From: Bordetella ansorpii
GTDB taxonomy: Bacteria; Pseudomonadota; Gammaproteobacteria; Burkholderiales; Burkholderiaceae_B
Length of the DNA stretch: 64,000 nucleotides
Assembly: GCF_900078315.1 (NCBI RefSeq)
Contig: NZ_FKBS01000014.1
Coordinates: 370,802-434,801 of the forward strand
Reading direction: 5' to 3'
Under the pieces are notes generated by a model that was not told the DNA's origin, did no database searches, and saw nothing but the letters and a program-made list of their open reading frames with translations. Position 1 is the stretch's first letter; each line of letters begins with the position of its first letter. Shown piece by piece: positions 1 to 9,856 of this stretch. The translations under genes were made by a program, and so were the position numbers.

Positions 1-47
1 CGAATGAGATAAATTCATGTATATCGTCTTTGGAAAGCGGGTGCGCC

Positions 48-932
48 ATGTCTTCCCGATTGCCTTCCCTGGTTGCGCTGCATGCCTTCGAGGCGGCCGC
101 GCGTCTGCGCAGCTTCAAGCACGCCGCCGATGAACTGGCGGTGACGGCCACCGCGATCAGCCATCGCATCCGTGTGCTGGAAACCAGCCTGGACTGCCGA
201 CTGTTCGTCCGCAAGACCCGAGCCATCGAGCTGACGCCTGCGGGTCAGACGCTGTATGCCTCGGTGCATGAAGGATTCGCCGCGATCGAGGCCGGCGTGC
301 AGCGGTTGCGGCCACGCGAGCGCCCCTCGGCCACGCTGTCGGCCACGCCCGCGTTCGCGGCGCGCTGGCTGGTGCCGCGCCTGGCTGCGTTCCAGGCGGA
401 CCATCCCGGCATGGATCTGCGGGTGCATGCCTCGAACGATCCTGTCGATCTGCACGGCGGCACGGCCGACCTGGCGATCCGCTATGGCACGGGCGCATAT
501 CCCGGGCTGCGCGCCACGCTGCTGATGCGCGACCGCTACGCGCCGGTCGCCAGTCCGCATCTGAAGATCCGGCAGGCCGCCGACGTGCGGCGGCACGCGT
601 TGATCCATTTCGATTGGCACCGCAAGCTGCCCGTCGATCTGACGTGGGCCGAATGGGCGCGTGTCGCGCGTCAGCCCAGGCTCGATGTGTCGGCGGGTAT
701 CCGCTATTCCGATGAAAGCCATGCGATCCAGGGAGCGGTGGCGGGGCAGGGCGTGGCCCTGCTCAGCCTGGCGCTGGTGCAGGAGGAACTGAAGCTGGGC
801 CTGCTGCAGGCGCCGATCGGGCCGGCGCTGGAAGGCATGGCGTATTACGTGGTGCGGCCCGGGCAGGGCCCGAGATCCGAGGCCGCGGGAGCGGTGGAGC
901 GCTGGCTGCTGAAAGAGGCGGCCCCCGTGTAG
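48..932 (+). CDS. LysR-family transcriptional regulator, GcvA-like
   Basis: Predicted DNA-binding regulator of 294 residues. The N-terminal winged helix-turn-helix (about residues 5-65) has the LysR pattern: LVALHAFEAAARLRSFKHAA, then the recognition stretch VTATAISHRIRVLE. It is followed by a periplasmic-binding-like effector domain. The opening resembles GcvA-type regulators. The ATG at 48 is preferred over an in-frame TTG at 30, because the conserved domain starts right after it. It is followed in the same direction by a mechanosensitive channel gene 130 bp downstream, with no evidence that the two are linked. Effector and target are unknown. Confidence 0.88.
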   Translation: MSSRLPSLVALHAFEAAARLRSFKHAADELAVTATAISHRIRVLETSLDCRLFVRKTRAIELTPAGQTLYASVHEGFAAIEAGVQRLRPRERPSATLSATPAFAARWLVPRLAAFQADHPGMDLRVHASNDPVDLHGGTADLAIRYGTGAYPGLRATLLMRDRYAPVASPHLKIRQAADVRRHALIHFDWHRKLPVDLTWAEWARVARQPRLDVSAGIRYSDESHAIQGAVAGQGVALLSLALVQEELKLGLLQAPIGPALEGMAYYVVRPGQGPRSEAAGAVERWLLKEAAPV

Positions 933-1064
933 CGTCTCGTAATGGGGTGGGTGGCGCCTGTCGCCGCCGGGGATTTATCATCGGGCAGGGCCGGATCCGG
1001 CGCATCCGCATGCGCGGCCCCGTCCGGCCACCGCCTTGCATCCTTTCGAACAGGAGATTTGTTA

Positions 1065-3641
1065 GTGGTTCGACTCGCAGCGACAGCATCGACCGTCATC
1101 CTTCTTTGGAATCACGCCGCCGGCCTGTGGCGGCACATGCGGGCGCGGCCCTGGTGGGCCGCGGCGATGCTGATGGCGCTGTTGAGTTGCATGTCGGCGC
1201 GGGCAATGGCGGCGGAGGTTGCGAATCCTCCGGCGGCGCAGCAACAGGCGCCGGCTGCCGCGTCGGGCCTGACACCGGCGGCGCTGGCCGATCTGCTCGA
1301 GAATCCCGACACCAGAAAGACCCTGATCGACCAATTGCGCGCGCAGGTGCCGGGTGGCGGCGCATCGACCGCAACGGGCAACGCGCCTGCGGCCTCCAAT
1401 GCCGCGACCGGCAACGCCCCATCGGCGGCCAATGCCACTCCCGCCACGCCCGGCGGCACGCCCGTCGCCGGCCAGCCCGCCACCCCAGGCCTGCAAGACC
1501 GCATCACCGACGGCGCCCAGCGCTTCCTGTCCGGCGTGGCTGCCGACATGGGCCAGGGCGTGGACGACATGCGCGCGCTGGCCTCGGGCCAAAGCCTGCG
1601 CCTGGAAGCCGGCACGGCCAGCCAGGCGCTGCTGCCGCTGGCCCTGGCCATCCTGGTCACCCTGATCGCCTTCGCCATCCTGCGCATGATCGCCATGCGC
1701 ATCTATGGCCGCATCGACCGCTGGGTCGGCGAACTGGGCCATGAAGGCGTCGCGGTGGCCGAGCCTGGCCATCACGCCAGCCTCAGGGTGCTCTACCGCC
1801 GCGCGGGCGCCATCATCGGCGCCTTGGCCATCGACGTGGCCGTGGTGCTGCTGGCTGCCATGGCCGGCAGCAGCGCGGCATTGTGGACCACGCCGGGCCG
1901 TGGCACGCTCGACGCCCTGGCGCTGGTCTTCCTGAAGGCCTTCGTGGCCGTGGAAATCGTCAAGGTGCTGATCCGCACCGTGTTCGCCGTGCGCCATCCG
2001 CACCTGCGCCTGGTGTCGCTGGCCGATGGCCCCGCCAAATACTGGAACGGCTGGCTGGTGCTGATCGCCGCGGGCGCGGGCTACGGCACCATGCTGGTCG
2101 ATCCCGTGCTGGCCGCCACGCTGTCGCCCGCGCTGGGCCGCCTGGCCGGCATGATCATCATGCTGATCGTGTACGTGTACGCCGTGCGCGGCATCTGGCA
2201 GAACCGCCAGATCGTGCGCGAGCGCCTCGAAAACCGCGCGACCAGCGCCACCACTTTCATGGGATCGCGGCTGCGTTTCCTGTCGCGCATCTGGCACCTG
2301 CTGGGCATCGCCTACTTCACGGTACTGCTGGTGGTCAGCCAGATCGATCCGGTCAACGCGCTGCCCTTCATGGCGCACGCAACGGTGCAGACGCTGCTGG
2401 CCATCGGGGGCGGCAGCCTGCTGATCCTGCTGATGAACACCTTCCTGGGCAGGCCCATCCAGCTGTCCGACGACCTGCGCCGCCGCCTGCCCATGCTGGA
2501 GGCACGCGTCAACTCCTACGTGCCGGCCGGCCTGAAGATCATCGGCTGGATCATCCGTATCGTCGTGCTGCTGCTGATCCTGGACGCCTGGCGCGCCTTC
2601 GACCTGTCGTACTGGTTGGCCTCCGACGCGGGCGCCACGGCGATCCGCATGGTGGTGAACGTGGTCATCGTGCTGCTGATCGCGGCACTGGCCTGGACCG
2701 TGATCGCCAGCTTCATCGAGCATCGCCTGACGCAGGTCGATGGCCGTCCCATGCCCAGCGCGCGCGAGCGCACGCTGCTGTCGCTGTTCCGCAATGCCGC
2801 GCTGATCGTCATCGTCACCATGACGGCGTTGATCATCCTGTCGCAGATCGGCATCAACATCGGCCCGCTGATCGCCGGCGCCGGTGTCGTCGGCCTGGCC
2901 ATTGGTTTCGGCGCGCAGAAGCTGGTGCAGGACATCATCACCGGTGTCTTCATCCAGCTGGAAAACGGCATGAACGAGAACGACGTCGTGCAGGTCGCGG
3001 GCGTGTTCGGTACGGTCGAGAAGATGACCATCCGTTCCGTGGGCATCCGCACGCTGGACGGCGGCTATCACCTGGTGCCGTTCTCGTCGGTGGATGTCGT
3101 TGCCAACCACATGCGTGATTTTTCATATCACCTTGGTGAGTACACCATCGCCCACCGCGAAAGCGTGGACGATGCGGTGGAACATCTGCGCAATGCGTTT
3201 GCAGAGCTGATGACCGATCCGGTGCTGTCGCCCGAAGTGATCGAGGACATCACCATCCCGGGCGTCACCGCAGTCAACGAGAAGGGGGTCACCATCCGCG
3301 TGCTGATCAAGACCACGCCGGGCATGCAGTGGGCCGTGCAGCGCGGCTACAACCGCCTGGTCAAGAAGCACTTCGAGGCCGCCGGCATCGAGCTGCCGTA
3401 TCCGCACATGGTCGTCTACTTCGGTCAGGACAAGCAGGGCTACGCGCCGCCGGCCAACGTGGCCATGCAGTCGCAGCAGCCTGAAGTGGTGGTGGGCGAG
3501 ACGGCCCGCGCGGCCGGCCATACGCGGCGTGCGCTGACACGGGATGAGGGCGAGGAAAACCCGGCAGATGTGCTGGGCAACGAGCTGGAGGCGCGCAACG
3601 ACGCGGAATCCTCCGACGCGAAGGAGACGCGCAGCCCTTGA
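1065..3641 (+). CDS. Large MscS-family mechanosensitive ion channel
   Basis: Inner-membrane channel of about 858 residues, expected to open under membrane tension during hypo-osmotic shock. The N-terminus looks like a signal sequence ending near ARAMAAE. A low-complexity Ala/Pro/Thr-rich periplasmic stretch follows, then about ten hydrophobic segments. The MscS core sits near residues 595-690: a Gly/Ala-rich pore helix (GAGVVGLAIGFGAQKLVQD) followed by the beta domain (GVFGTVEKMTIRS). The size fits the YbiO/MscM-like multi-TM class rather than small MscS. The GTG at 1065 is chosen because AGGAG lies 8 nt upstream; an ATG at 1137 is an alternative. The C-terminal tail is acidic and probably cytoplasmic. 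Confidence 0.88.
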   Translation: MVRLAATASTVILLWNHAAGLWRHMRARPWWAAAMLMALLSCMSARAMAAEVANPPAAQQQAPAAASGLTPAALADLLENPDTRKTLIDQLRAQVPGGGASTATGNAPAASNAATGNAPSAANATPATPGGTPVAGQPATPGLQDRITDGAQRFLSGVAADMGQGVDDMRALASGQSLRLEAGTASQALLPLALAILVTLIAFAILRMIAMRIYGRIDRWVGELGHEGVAVAEPGHHASLRVLYRRAGAIIGALAIDVAVVLLAAMAGSSAALWTTPGRGTLDALALVFLKAFVAVEIVKVLIRTVFAVRHPHLRLVSLADGPAKYWNGWLVLIAAGAGYGTMLVDPVLAATLSPALGRLAGMIIMLIVYVYAVRGIWQNRQIVRERLENRATSATTFMGSRLRFLSRIWHLLGIAYFTVLLVVSQIDPVNALPFMAHATVQTLLAIGGGSLLILLMNTFLGRPIQLSDDLRRRLPMLEARVNSYVPAGLKIIGWIIRIVVLLLILDAWRAFDLSYWLASDAGATAIRMVVNVVIVLLIAALAWTVIASFIEHRLTQVDGRPMPSARERTLLSLFRNAALIVIVTMTALIILSQIGINIGPLIAGAGVVGLAIGFGAQKLVQDIITGVFIQLENGMNENDVVQVAGVFGTVEKMTIRSVGIRTLDGGYHLVPFSSVDVVANHMRDFSYHLGEYTIAHRESVDDAVEHLRNAFAELMTDPVLSPEVIEDITIPGVTAVNEKGVTIRVLIKTTPGMQWAVQRGYNRLVKKHFEAAGIELPYPHMVVYFGQDKQGYAPPANVAMQSQQPEVVVGETARAAGHTRRALTRDEGEENPADVLGNELEARNDAESSDAKETRSP

Positions 3642-3809
3642 TCGACGGCCCGCCAGCGTCATGCCAATTGAAACCTAATGTGTTTGTCGCCGGGTTTGCG
3701 GTGGCGGGCCGCTATGCTAGGGCGCGCTGCTCAGCGCTGAATCCCGAAAGCGCAGCGGCGCAAACGATGTCCAGACCCAGCGGCCAAGTGCCGCCCAACG
3801 GAGATATCC

Positions 3810-4196
3810 ATGAGCATCTTCGCTACTATTCTCAACAAGATCTTCCCCTCCGATCATCCCGCCAACAAGGATGCCGCACCGACGGCGCCGGACGCCACCG
3901 CCGCTGCCCCCTCTGCCGCGCAGACGCCCGCCGCCGCACCGGTGGACGTCGATGCCGTGCTTCTGGGCATGCAGGCGCAGCATGCCGAGAAGCTGAACTG
4001 GAAGACGTCCATCGTCGACCTGCTGAAGCTGCTTGGCCTGGATAGCAGCCTGACCGCGCGCAAGGAACTGGCCTATGAGCTGGGCTATACCGGAAGCACC
4101 GACGACTCGGCCGCGATGAACATCTGGCTGCACAAGCAGGTCATGGCCAAGCTGGCCGCCAACGGTGGCAAGCTGCCTGCCGACCTGCAGGCCTGA
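3810..4196 (+). CDS. DUF3597 domain-containing protein
   Basis: Small soluble protein of 128 residues. After MSIFATILNKIFP comes an Ala/Pro-rich linker (about residues 20-45), then a conserved helical domain (VDVDAVLLGMQ, LNWKTSIVDLLKLLGLDSS, ARKELAYELGY) typical of DUF3597. The domain resembles LysM/BON-associated stress proteins but its function is unknown. The ATG follows a GGAGAT ribosome site. It is next to a YidB-like gene in the same direction, a pairing that suggests co-expression. Confidence 0.82.
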   Translation: MSIFATILNKIFPSDHPANKDAAPTAPDATAAAPSAAQTPAAAPVDVDAVLLGMQAQHAEKLNWKTSIVDLLKLLGLDSSLTARKELAYELGYTGSTDDSAAMNIWLHKQVMAKLAANGGKLPADLQA

Positions 4197-4268
4197 CAAG
4201 GCTGGAAACGAGCGCCTGCCACACATCGTGGCCGGCGCGTCCTCTTCTTCCGCATGAAAGGTTCAGCC

Positions 4269-4667
4269 ATGGGACTTCTTGATAGTTTGACGGGCTCGCT
4301 CGGCGCGGGTGACGAAAACGGCCTGCTGCCGATCGTTCTGAAGCAACTGGCCCGGTACCCGGGCGGCATCTCGGGGTTGATCGCCGATTTCGAGAAAGGC
4401 GGCCTGGGCGGGATCGTCCAGTCCTGGACGGGTGCCGGCGACAATGCGTCCGTCAGCGCGCAGCAGCTCGACGGCGTGCTGGACCGGGGGGTTGTCGACG
4501 CCATCGCCCAGGAAAGCGGCCAGCCGCGCGACAGCGTCCTGCAGTCGCTGACAGGCCTGTTGCCGAATCTGGTCGATCAGGCAACCCCCAGCGGAACCGC
4601 CGAAGACGCAAAGGGTTTCGACGTCGGGTCGCTGATCGGCGCGCTGTCGCAGTTGCGCCGAGGCTGA
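4269..4667 (+). CDS. YidB-like (DUF937) protein
   Basis: Protein of 132 residues matching the YidB/DUF937 pattern: start MGLLDSLTGSLG, Gly-rich centre (YPGGISGLIADFEKGGLGG), then VQSWTGAGDNASVSAQQLDG and a C-terminal helix pair (LTGLLPNLVDQATPSG). The molecular role of the family is not established. The ATG at 4269 is preferred over the in-frame ATG at 4254, because GAAAGG ends 7 nt upstream of it. It lies 72 bp after the DUF3597 gene. Confidence 0.85.
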   Translation: MGLLDSLTGSLGAGDENGLLPIVLKQLARYPGGISGLIADFEKGGLGGIVQSWTGAGDNASVSAQQLDGVLDRGVVDAIAQESGQPRDSVLQSLTGLLPNLVDQATPSGTAEDAKGFDVGSLIGALSQLRRG

Positions 4668-4711
4668 GTGTCCGGGCGGCCAGGGGGCCGTCCAACCAAT
4701 ATCGACAGGCC

Positions 4712-5638
4712 CTAGACGGCGGCCCGGTAGTCGGCCGTTGCCGCAGCGCCGAGGTGGCGTGTCGCCGTCGTATCGCGCTTGGGCGGCACGCCGAACATGC
4801 GCGTGTATTCGCGGCTGAACTGCGACGGGCTTTCGTAGCCTACCCGATAGGCCGCGCGCATCACGTTGGCGTCTTCCACCAGCATCAGCCGGCGGGCTTC
4901 CAGCAGCCGCAATTGCTTCTGGTATTGCAGCGGCGTCATCGACGTCAACTGCTTGAAGTGCTGGTGGAACGACGACGTGCTCATGTTGGCCGCGGCCGCC
5001 AGTTCCTCGATGCGCAGGGCGCGCGTGAACTCGGTGCGCAGCAGGCGGATGGCCTCGCCCACGCGCTGCGCATGGCCGGCGGGCAGCGCCAGCGTACAGA
5101 GCCGGCCGCCATTGGGACCGGTGAGCAATCGCGCGCAGATCTCGCGCATCAGCAGCGGGGCCAGCACCGCCAGCATGGCCGGCGTCTCCAGCACGTTCAC
5201 CAGGCGCAGCATGCAGTCGGCCAGCGCGGCGTCGGTGTCTTCCACGTACAGGCCCAGCCCGGGTTCGGCCGGGGCGGGTTGCGACGGCAACTGCGCCAGC
5301 ACCTCGCGCAGGATCAGCGGGTCGAACTCCAGCGCGATCGCCAGGTAGGGCCGGTCCGGCGAAGCCTGGGTGATGCGGCCCACGCCGGGCAACTCGACGC
5401 TGATCACCAGCGATTGCATCTCGGCGTAATGCAGCACTTGGTCATTGAGCATCACGCACTTGGCGCCCTGCGCCACCAGACACATCGCCGGGCGGTAGAT
5501 CATGTGATTGAGCATGTCCGTGCGGGTGTTGCGCATCAGCACCAGGCCGTCGATGGCGGTGGCGAAGGCGCCGTCCTCGCCCGGATGGCGGGCATCGAGA
5601 TAGCGGGCGATGGCGTTTTTCAGCGCGGATTGCGGCAT
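4712..5638 (-). CDS. AraC-family transcriptional regulator
   Basis: Regulator of 308 residues with an N-terminal cupin-like sensing domain of the AraC_N type (about 20-180, including RPAMCLVAQGAKCVMLND). Two helix-turn-helix motifs form the C-terminus (about 195-295: LRIEELAAAANMSTSSFHQH and AYRVGYESPSQFSREYTRMF). It is transcribed divergently from the SDR oxidoreductase gene, with 197 bp between the starts. This arrangement usually means the regulator controls the oxidoreductase. The inducer is unknown. Confidence 0.9.
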   Translation of the reverse strand: MPQSALKNAIARYLDARHPGEDGAFATAIDGLVLMRNTRTDMLNHMIYRPAMCLVAQGAKCVMLNDQVLHYAEMQSLVISVELPGVGRITQASPDRPYLAIALEFDPLILREVLAQLPSQPAPAEPGLGLYVEDTDAALADCMLRLVNVLETPAMLAVLAPLLMREICARLLTGPNGGRLCTLALPAGHAQRVGEAIRLLRTEFTRALRIEELAAAANMSTSSFHQHFKQLTSMTPLQYQKQLRLLEARRLMLVEDANVMRAAYRVGYESPSQFSREYTRMFGVPPKRDTTATRHLGAAATADYRAAV

Positions 5639-5835
5639 GAGAGAGGGCTCCGGCGGATGGCACGGGAATGTATGCGCCTGGGTAAGGATTCTAGTTCAGG
5701 CCCCGCGCGAGCGTATCGCGGTTTGTAGGATCAGGCATGAAATTCGAGAGATCCGATATTTCTGGCGGGCGAGCCCAGGCATAGACTTTCCCCCATGCTC
5801 TTCCCATTCATCGCCCTCTGATTTCTGGAAACGCC

Positions 5836-6591
5836 ATGGAAAAGATTGCCATCATCACCGGCGGCAGCCGCGGCCTGGGCCGTAACACCGCTGTCAGCCT
5901 GGCCCGCCGCGGCACGGGTTCCATCATCACTTATCGCTCGAATCGCGCCGAGGCCGACGCCGCTGTGGCCGAGATCCAGGCCCTGGGCGCGCGCGCCGTG
6001 GCCCTGCAATTGGATACCGGCGACAGCGCCGGCTTTCCCGCCTTCGCCGCCGAGGTCGCCCGCGTGCTGCAGGCCACCTGGGGCCGTGACCGCTTCGATT
6101 ACCTGGTCAACAACGCCGGCCATGGCGCGGGCGGCCTGATCGCCGAGATGTCCGAAGAGATTTTCGACAGCCTGTACCGGGTGCACTTCAAGGGCGTGTT
6201 CTTCCTGACGCAGAAGCTGCTGCCGCTGATCGCCGATGGCGGCCGCATCGTCAATCTTTCCAGCGGGTTGGCGCGCTTCGCCATGCCCGGCTACGCGGCC
6301 TATGCGTCGATGAAGGGCGCCATCGAGGTGTTCTCGCGCTACCTGGCCAAGGAGGCGGGCGCGCGCGGCATCGCCGTCAACGCGGTGGCGCCGGGCGCCA
6401 TCGAGACCGACTTCGGCGGCGGACACGTGCGCGACGATGCCGGCCTGAACAAGCTGGTGGCCAGCAATACCGCCATGGGCCGCGCTGGCGTGCCGGACGA
6501 CATCGGACCCATGATCGCCGCGCTGCTGGGCGACGAGAACCGCTGGCTGACCGCGCAGCGCATCGAGGTGTCGGGCGGCATGTTCGTGTGA
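5836..6591 (+). CDS. Short-chain dehydrogenase/reductase
   Basis: Classical SDR of 251 residues. The nucleotide-binding motif TGGSRGLGRNTA is at residues 8-19, the structural NNAG motif is near 92, the catalytic serine is in NLSSGLA, and YAAYASMKG provides the Tyr-x3-Lys pair. The C-terminal GGMFV ending is typical. Substrate cannot be predicted. The divergent AraC gene probably regulates it. Confidence 0.9.
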   Translation: MEKIAIITGGSRGLGRNTAVSLARRGTGSIITYRSNRAEADAAVAEIQALGARAVALQLDTGDSAGFPAFAAEVARVLQATWGRDRFDYLVNNAGHGAGGLIAEMSEEIFDSLYRVHFKGVFFLTQKLLPLIADGGRIVNLSSGLARFAMPGYAAYASMKGAIEVFSRYLAKEAGARGIAVNAVAPGAIETDFGGGHVRDDAGLNKLVASNTAMGRAGVPDDIGPMIAALLGDENRWLTAQRIEVSGGMFV

Positions 6592-6755
6592 TGCGGCGCT
6601 TGCCCCGGTGCGCGGGCATCGGGGCAACGCAAGCGGGGGAAACCGCAGGCGCGTGCGCGGTGGCGGTATGGCACACTGCGCGCTGCGTTCAAGCGATTTT
6701 CAGGCGTCGGCTTTCCGGTCCGGCGCTTTCCATTTCCCGCATGTACTTTTCGCCC

Positions 6756-9089
6756 ATGACCAGGCTTTTCTCCTTGAAGCGGCTGGCCGCCTTTGCGGCT
6801 GCCGCGCTGCTGGCCGCCTGCGCCCAACAACCCACCCAGCCGCTGTCCGGCCCCGACACCGCGCCCACGCGGCAGGCCGCGCAAGCCCGCGAAAGCTATA
6901 TCGACGGCCTGATGCAGCGCATGACGCTGCAGGAGAAGATCGGCCAGCTGCGCCTGCGCAGCGTGGATGCGGGCCCCGACGCGCACAAGGAAGTGCTGCT
7001 GGACGAGATCCGCACGGGCCAGGTCGGGGCCATCTTCAACACCGTCACCCGGCCCGACATCCGCGTGCTGCAGGACGCGGCCATGCAAAGCCGCCTGAAG
7101 ATCCCGCTGTTCTTCGCGTACGACGTGATCCACGGCCACCGCACCGTGTTTCCCATCGGGCTGGGCCTGGCGTCGTCGTGGGACATGGACGCCATCGCGC
7201 GCAGCGGCCGCGTGTCGGCCATCGAGGCCAACGCGGACGGCCTGAACCTGACCTTCTCGCCCATGGTGGACATCTCGCGCGATCCGCGCTGGGGCCGCAA
7301 CTCCGAGGGGTATGGCGAGGACACGTACCTGACCTCGCGGATCGGCGCCACGCTGGTCAAGGCCTACCAGGGCGACGATCCGTCCGCGCCCGGCACCATC
7401 ATGGCCTCGGTGAAGCACTTCGCCCTGTACGGCGCCATCGAGGGCGCGCGCGACTACAACACCGTGGACATGAGCCCGCAGCGCATGTACCAGGACTACC
7501 TGCCGCCCTACAAGGCCGCCATCGACGCGGGCGCGGCCGGCGTGATGATCGCGCTGAACGCCGTCAACGGCGTGCCCGCCACCGCCGACAAGTGGCTGCT
7601 GCAGGACCTGCTGCGCAAGCAGTGGGGCTTCAAGGGCATCACCATCAGCGACCACGGCGCCATTCTCGAGCTGCTGCGCCACGGCGTGGCCGCCGACGGC
7701 CGCGATGCCGCACGTCTGGCCATCCAGGCCGGCGCCGATCTCAGCATGAACGACAAGGTCTACGGCCAGGACCTGGAGCCGCTGGTCAAAAGTGGCGAGG
7801 TCGCCATTGCCGATATCGATCGCGCGGTGCGCGACGTGCTGCGCGTGAAGTACGACCTGGGTCTGTTCCGCGATGCCTATCGCCACGTGGGCCAGGCGGC
7901 GGACGATCCCGCCGACACCGATGCCGAGAGCCGCCTGCACCGCGCCGATGCGCGCGACGTGGCGCGCCGCAGCCTGGTGCTGCTGAAGAACAGCGCCAAC
8001 ACGCTGCCGTTGCGCAAGCAGGGCACGATCGCCGTGATCGGCCCGCTGGCCAGGAGCCAGCGCGACGTCATGGGCAACTGGTCGGCGGCGGGCAAGGCGC
8101 GCCAGGCCGTGTCGGTCTATCAAGGCCTGGCCGAAGCCACCGCCGGCCGCGCCACGCTGCGCTATGCCAAGGGCGCCAACGTCATCGACGATGCCCGCAT
8201 CGTGACGTACCTGAACGAGTTCGAGCAGGACGTCGACGTCGATCCTCGCACGCCGCAGGCCATGATCGACGAGGCCGTGCAGACCGCTCGCGCGTCCGAC
8301 GTGGTGGTGGCCGTGGTGGGCGAGTCGCAGGGCATGGCGCACGAGGCGTCCAGCCGCACCGACATCGTCATTCCCGACAGCCAGCGCGCCTTGCTGCGTG
8401 CGTTGAAAGCCACAGGCAAGCCCCTGGTGATCGTGCTGATGAATGGCCGGCCGCTGGCCCTGGAATGGGAAGACGCCAATGCCGACGCCATGCTGGAAAC
8501 CTGGTACGCGGGCACCGAGGGCGGCCATGCCATCGCCGACGTGCTGTTCGGCGACTACAACCCGTCGGGCAAGCTGCCGATGACCTTCCCGCGCGTGGTG
8601 GGACAGGTGCCGCTGTACTACAACCATCTGAACACTGGCCGGCCCTTCGATCCGGCCAGGCCCAACAAGTACACCTCGCGCTATTTCGATCACGAGAACG
8701 GGCCGCTGTATCCGTTCGGCTATGGCTTGAGCTACACGACGTTCGATCTTTCCGGCGTGACGCTGTCCACGGCGCAACTGGCGCGCGGCGGCAAGCTCAC
8801 GGCCAGCGTCACGGTGCGTAACAGCGGACAGCGCGATGGCGAAACCGTGGTGCAACTGTACGTGCAGGATCCCGTGGCCTCGATCAGCCGTCCGGTGAAA
8901 GAGCTGAAGGGTTTTTCGAAGCTGTTCCTGAAGGCGGGCGAATCGCGCGTGGTCAGCTTCGAGATCGGGGATGCGCAACTGGGCTTTTACGATGGGCAGG
9001 GGCGTTTCAACGTCGAACCGGGACAGTTCAACGTGTACCTGGGACTGGATTCGCGCGATGCGAACGCCGCCAGTTTCGTGCTGCGATAA
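6756..9089 (+). CDS. bglX: Periplasmic beta-glucosidase BglX, GH3 lipoprotein
   Basis: Glycoside hydrolase family 3 enzyme of 777 residues that removes beta-linked glucose from oligosaccharides. The N-terminus carries a lipobox, LLAAC, so it is a lipidated envelope protein; E. coli BglX is soluble periplasmic. The GH3 nucleophile Asp is in GITISDHGAI. The C-terminal domain contains GESQGMAHEASSRTDI and YNPSGKLPM, both near-identical to E. coli BglX, followed by a fibronectin III-like domain. The ATG at 6756 gives a short lipoprotein signal; an in-frame ATG at 6741 is also possible. No transporter or regulator for glucosides is adjacent. Confidence 0.92.
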   Translation: MTRLFSLKRLAAFAAAALLAACAQQPTQPLSGPDTAPTRQAAQARESYIDGLMQRMTLQEKIGQLRLRSVDAGPDAHKEVLLDEIRTGQVGAIFNTVTRPDIRVLQDAAMQSRLKIPLFFAYDVIHGHRTVFPIGLGLASSWDMDAIARSGRVSAIEANADGLNLTFSPMVDISRDPRWGRNSEGYGEDTYLTSRIGATLVKAYQGDDPSAPGTIMASVKHFALYGAIEGARDYNTVDMSPQRMYQDYLPPYKAAIDAGAAGVMIALNAVNGVPATADKWLLQDLLRKQWGFKGITISDHGAILELLRHGVAADGRDAARLAIQAGADLSMNDKVYGQDLEPLVKSGEVAIADIDRAVRDVLRVKYDLGLFRDAYRHVGQAADDPADTDAESRLHRADARDVARRSLVLLKNSANTLPLRKQGTIAVIGPLARSQRDVMGNWSAAGKARQAVSVYQGLAEATAGRATLRYAKGANVIDDARIVTYLNEFEQDVDVDPRTPQAMIDEAVQTARASDVVVAVVGESQGMAHEASSRTDIVIPDSQRALLRALKATGKPLVIVLMNGRPLALEWEDANADAMLETWYAGTEGGHAIADVLFGDYNPSGKLPMTFPRVVGQVPLYYNHLNTGRPFDPARPNKYTSRYFDHENGPLYPFGYGLSYTTFDLSGVTLSTAQLARGGKLTASVTVRNSGQRDGETVVQLYVQDPVASISRPVKELKGFSKLFLKAGESRVVSFEIGDAQLGFYDGQGRFNVEPGQFNVYLGLDSRDANAASFVLR

Positions 9090-9114
9090 CGTCACGCCAC
9101 AGGCTGGAGGTTTC

Positions 9115-9657
9115 ATGGAAGGCATCAAAACGTTGGGTATACGCAAGCTGGAAGCGGATGCCTTTGCCCCGTACGGCTGGATGCTGGGCAAACCCGTGCC
9201 CGCCGCGGATGCGGGAACGCCCGTGTTCAGCAATTCCGCCACCGATTTCTGGCAGGAGCACGTGTTCGACACGGGTGCCGGCGGCGAGCCCGAGGTGCTG
9301 TGGGTGAATTACCGCAACGCGGACCGCGCCGTCGGCAATCTCGAGGTGCATCTGCTGACGCAGCAGGCGATCGTGCCGTTGACGGGGCCGGTCATCCAGG
9401 TGGTGGCGGCCAGCGGGGCCGATGGCTTGCCCGATGCGGCCACCCTGGCGGCGTTCGAGGTGCCGGTGGGCCAGGGCATCTGCATGAAGCCGGGGTGCTG
9501 GCATGCGACCCGTATCGCCGCGCCTGGCGAAGTCGCGTGCCTCATGCTGACCCGGCGGTCCACCACCGCCGATCTGATCGCGCATCTGAACGGCCAGCAG
9601 GCCGCGGCGGAAAGCGCCATCGTGCCGTTCGAGGGATACACGCTGGCCCCGGCCTGA
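9115..9657 (+). CDS. Ureidoglycolate lyase (AllA)-like cupin protein
   Basis: Protein of 180 residues with the AllA family layout. It starts with LEADAFAPYGWML, has a central QAIVPLTGPVIQVVAASG strand region, then GQGICMKPGCWHATRI with the family's conserved CWH motif. AllA splits ureidoglycolate into glyoxylate and urea in purine breakdown, but no allantoin genes are nearby, so the physiological substrate is uncertain. The start is set by GGAGG just upstream of ATG 9115. It lies 25 bp after bglX and may be co-transcribed. Confidence 0.75.
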   Translation: MEGIKTLGIRKLEADAFAPYGWMLGKPVPAADAGTPVFSNSATDFWQEHVFDTGAGGEPEVLWVNYRNADRAVGNLEVHLLTQQAIVPLTGPVIQVVAASGADGLPDAATLAAFEVPVGQGICMKPGCWHATRIAAPGEVACLMLTRRSTTADLIAHLNGQQAAAESAIVPFEGYTLAPA

Positions 9658-9816
9658 CCCGGCCACGCGATCAGCGGCGTGCGTGAGGCGCAAGGCCTGG
9701 CGCAGAAAAGGGCGCTGGCTCAGGTTCGCCTTGAGCCAGGGTCCTGAAATTCCGAATCACGCTCGCATCGGCATTCTTGCCAGAATGCCTGCACCGGACA
9801 TATCCCGTGTGCGGGC

Positions 9817-9839
9817 AACCGGAGCCGAACGCTCCGGTT
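9817..9839 (+). terminator. Hairpin between the allA-like and sel1 genes
   Basis: AACCGGAGC and GCTCCGGTT form a perfect 9-bp stem with a 5-nt loop. There is no clear T tract. It ends 4 nt before the ribosome site of the sel1-like gene, so it could be a weak terminator or a leader structure affecting that gene. Confidence 0.45.
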
Positions 9840-9856
9840 CTTCGAGGAGCCATGCC

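Noticed and set aside
1062-3110. Long antisense open frame opposite the MscS gene
   Set aside because: His/Gln/Asp-rich composition typical of the antisense of high-GC coding sequence, with no motif; the MscS gene is certain.
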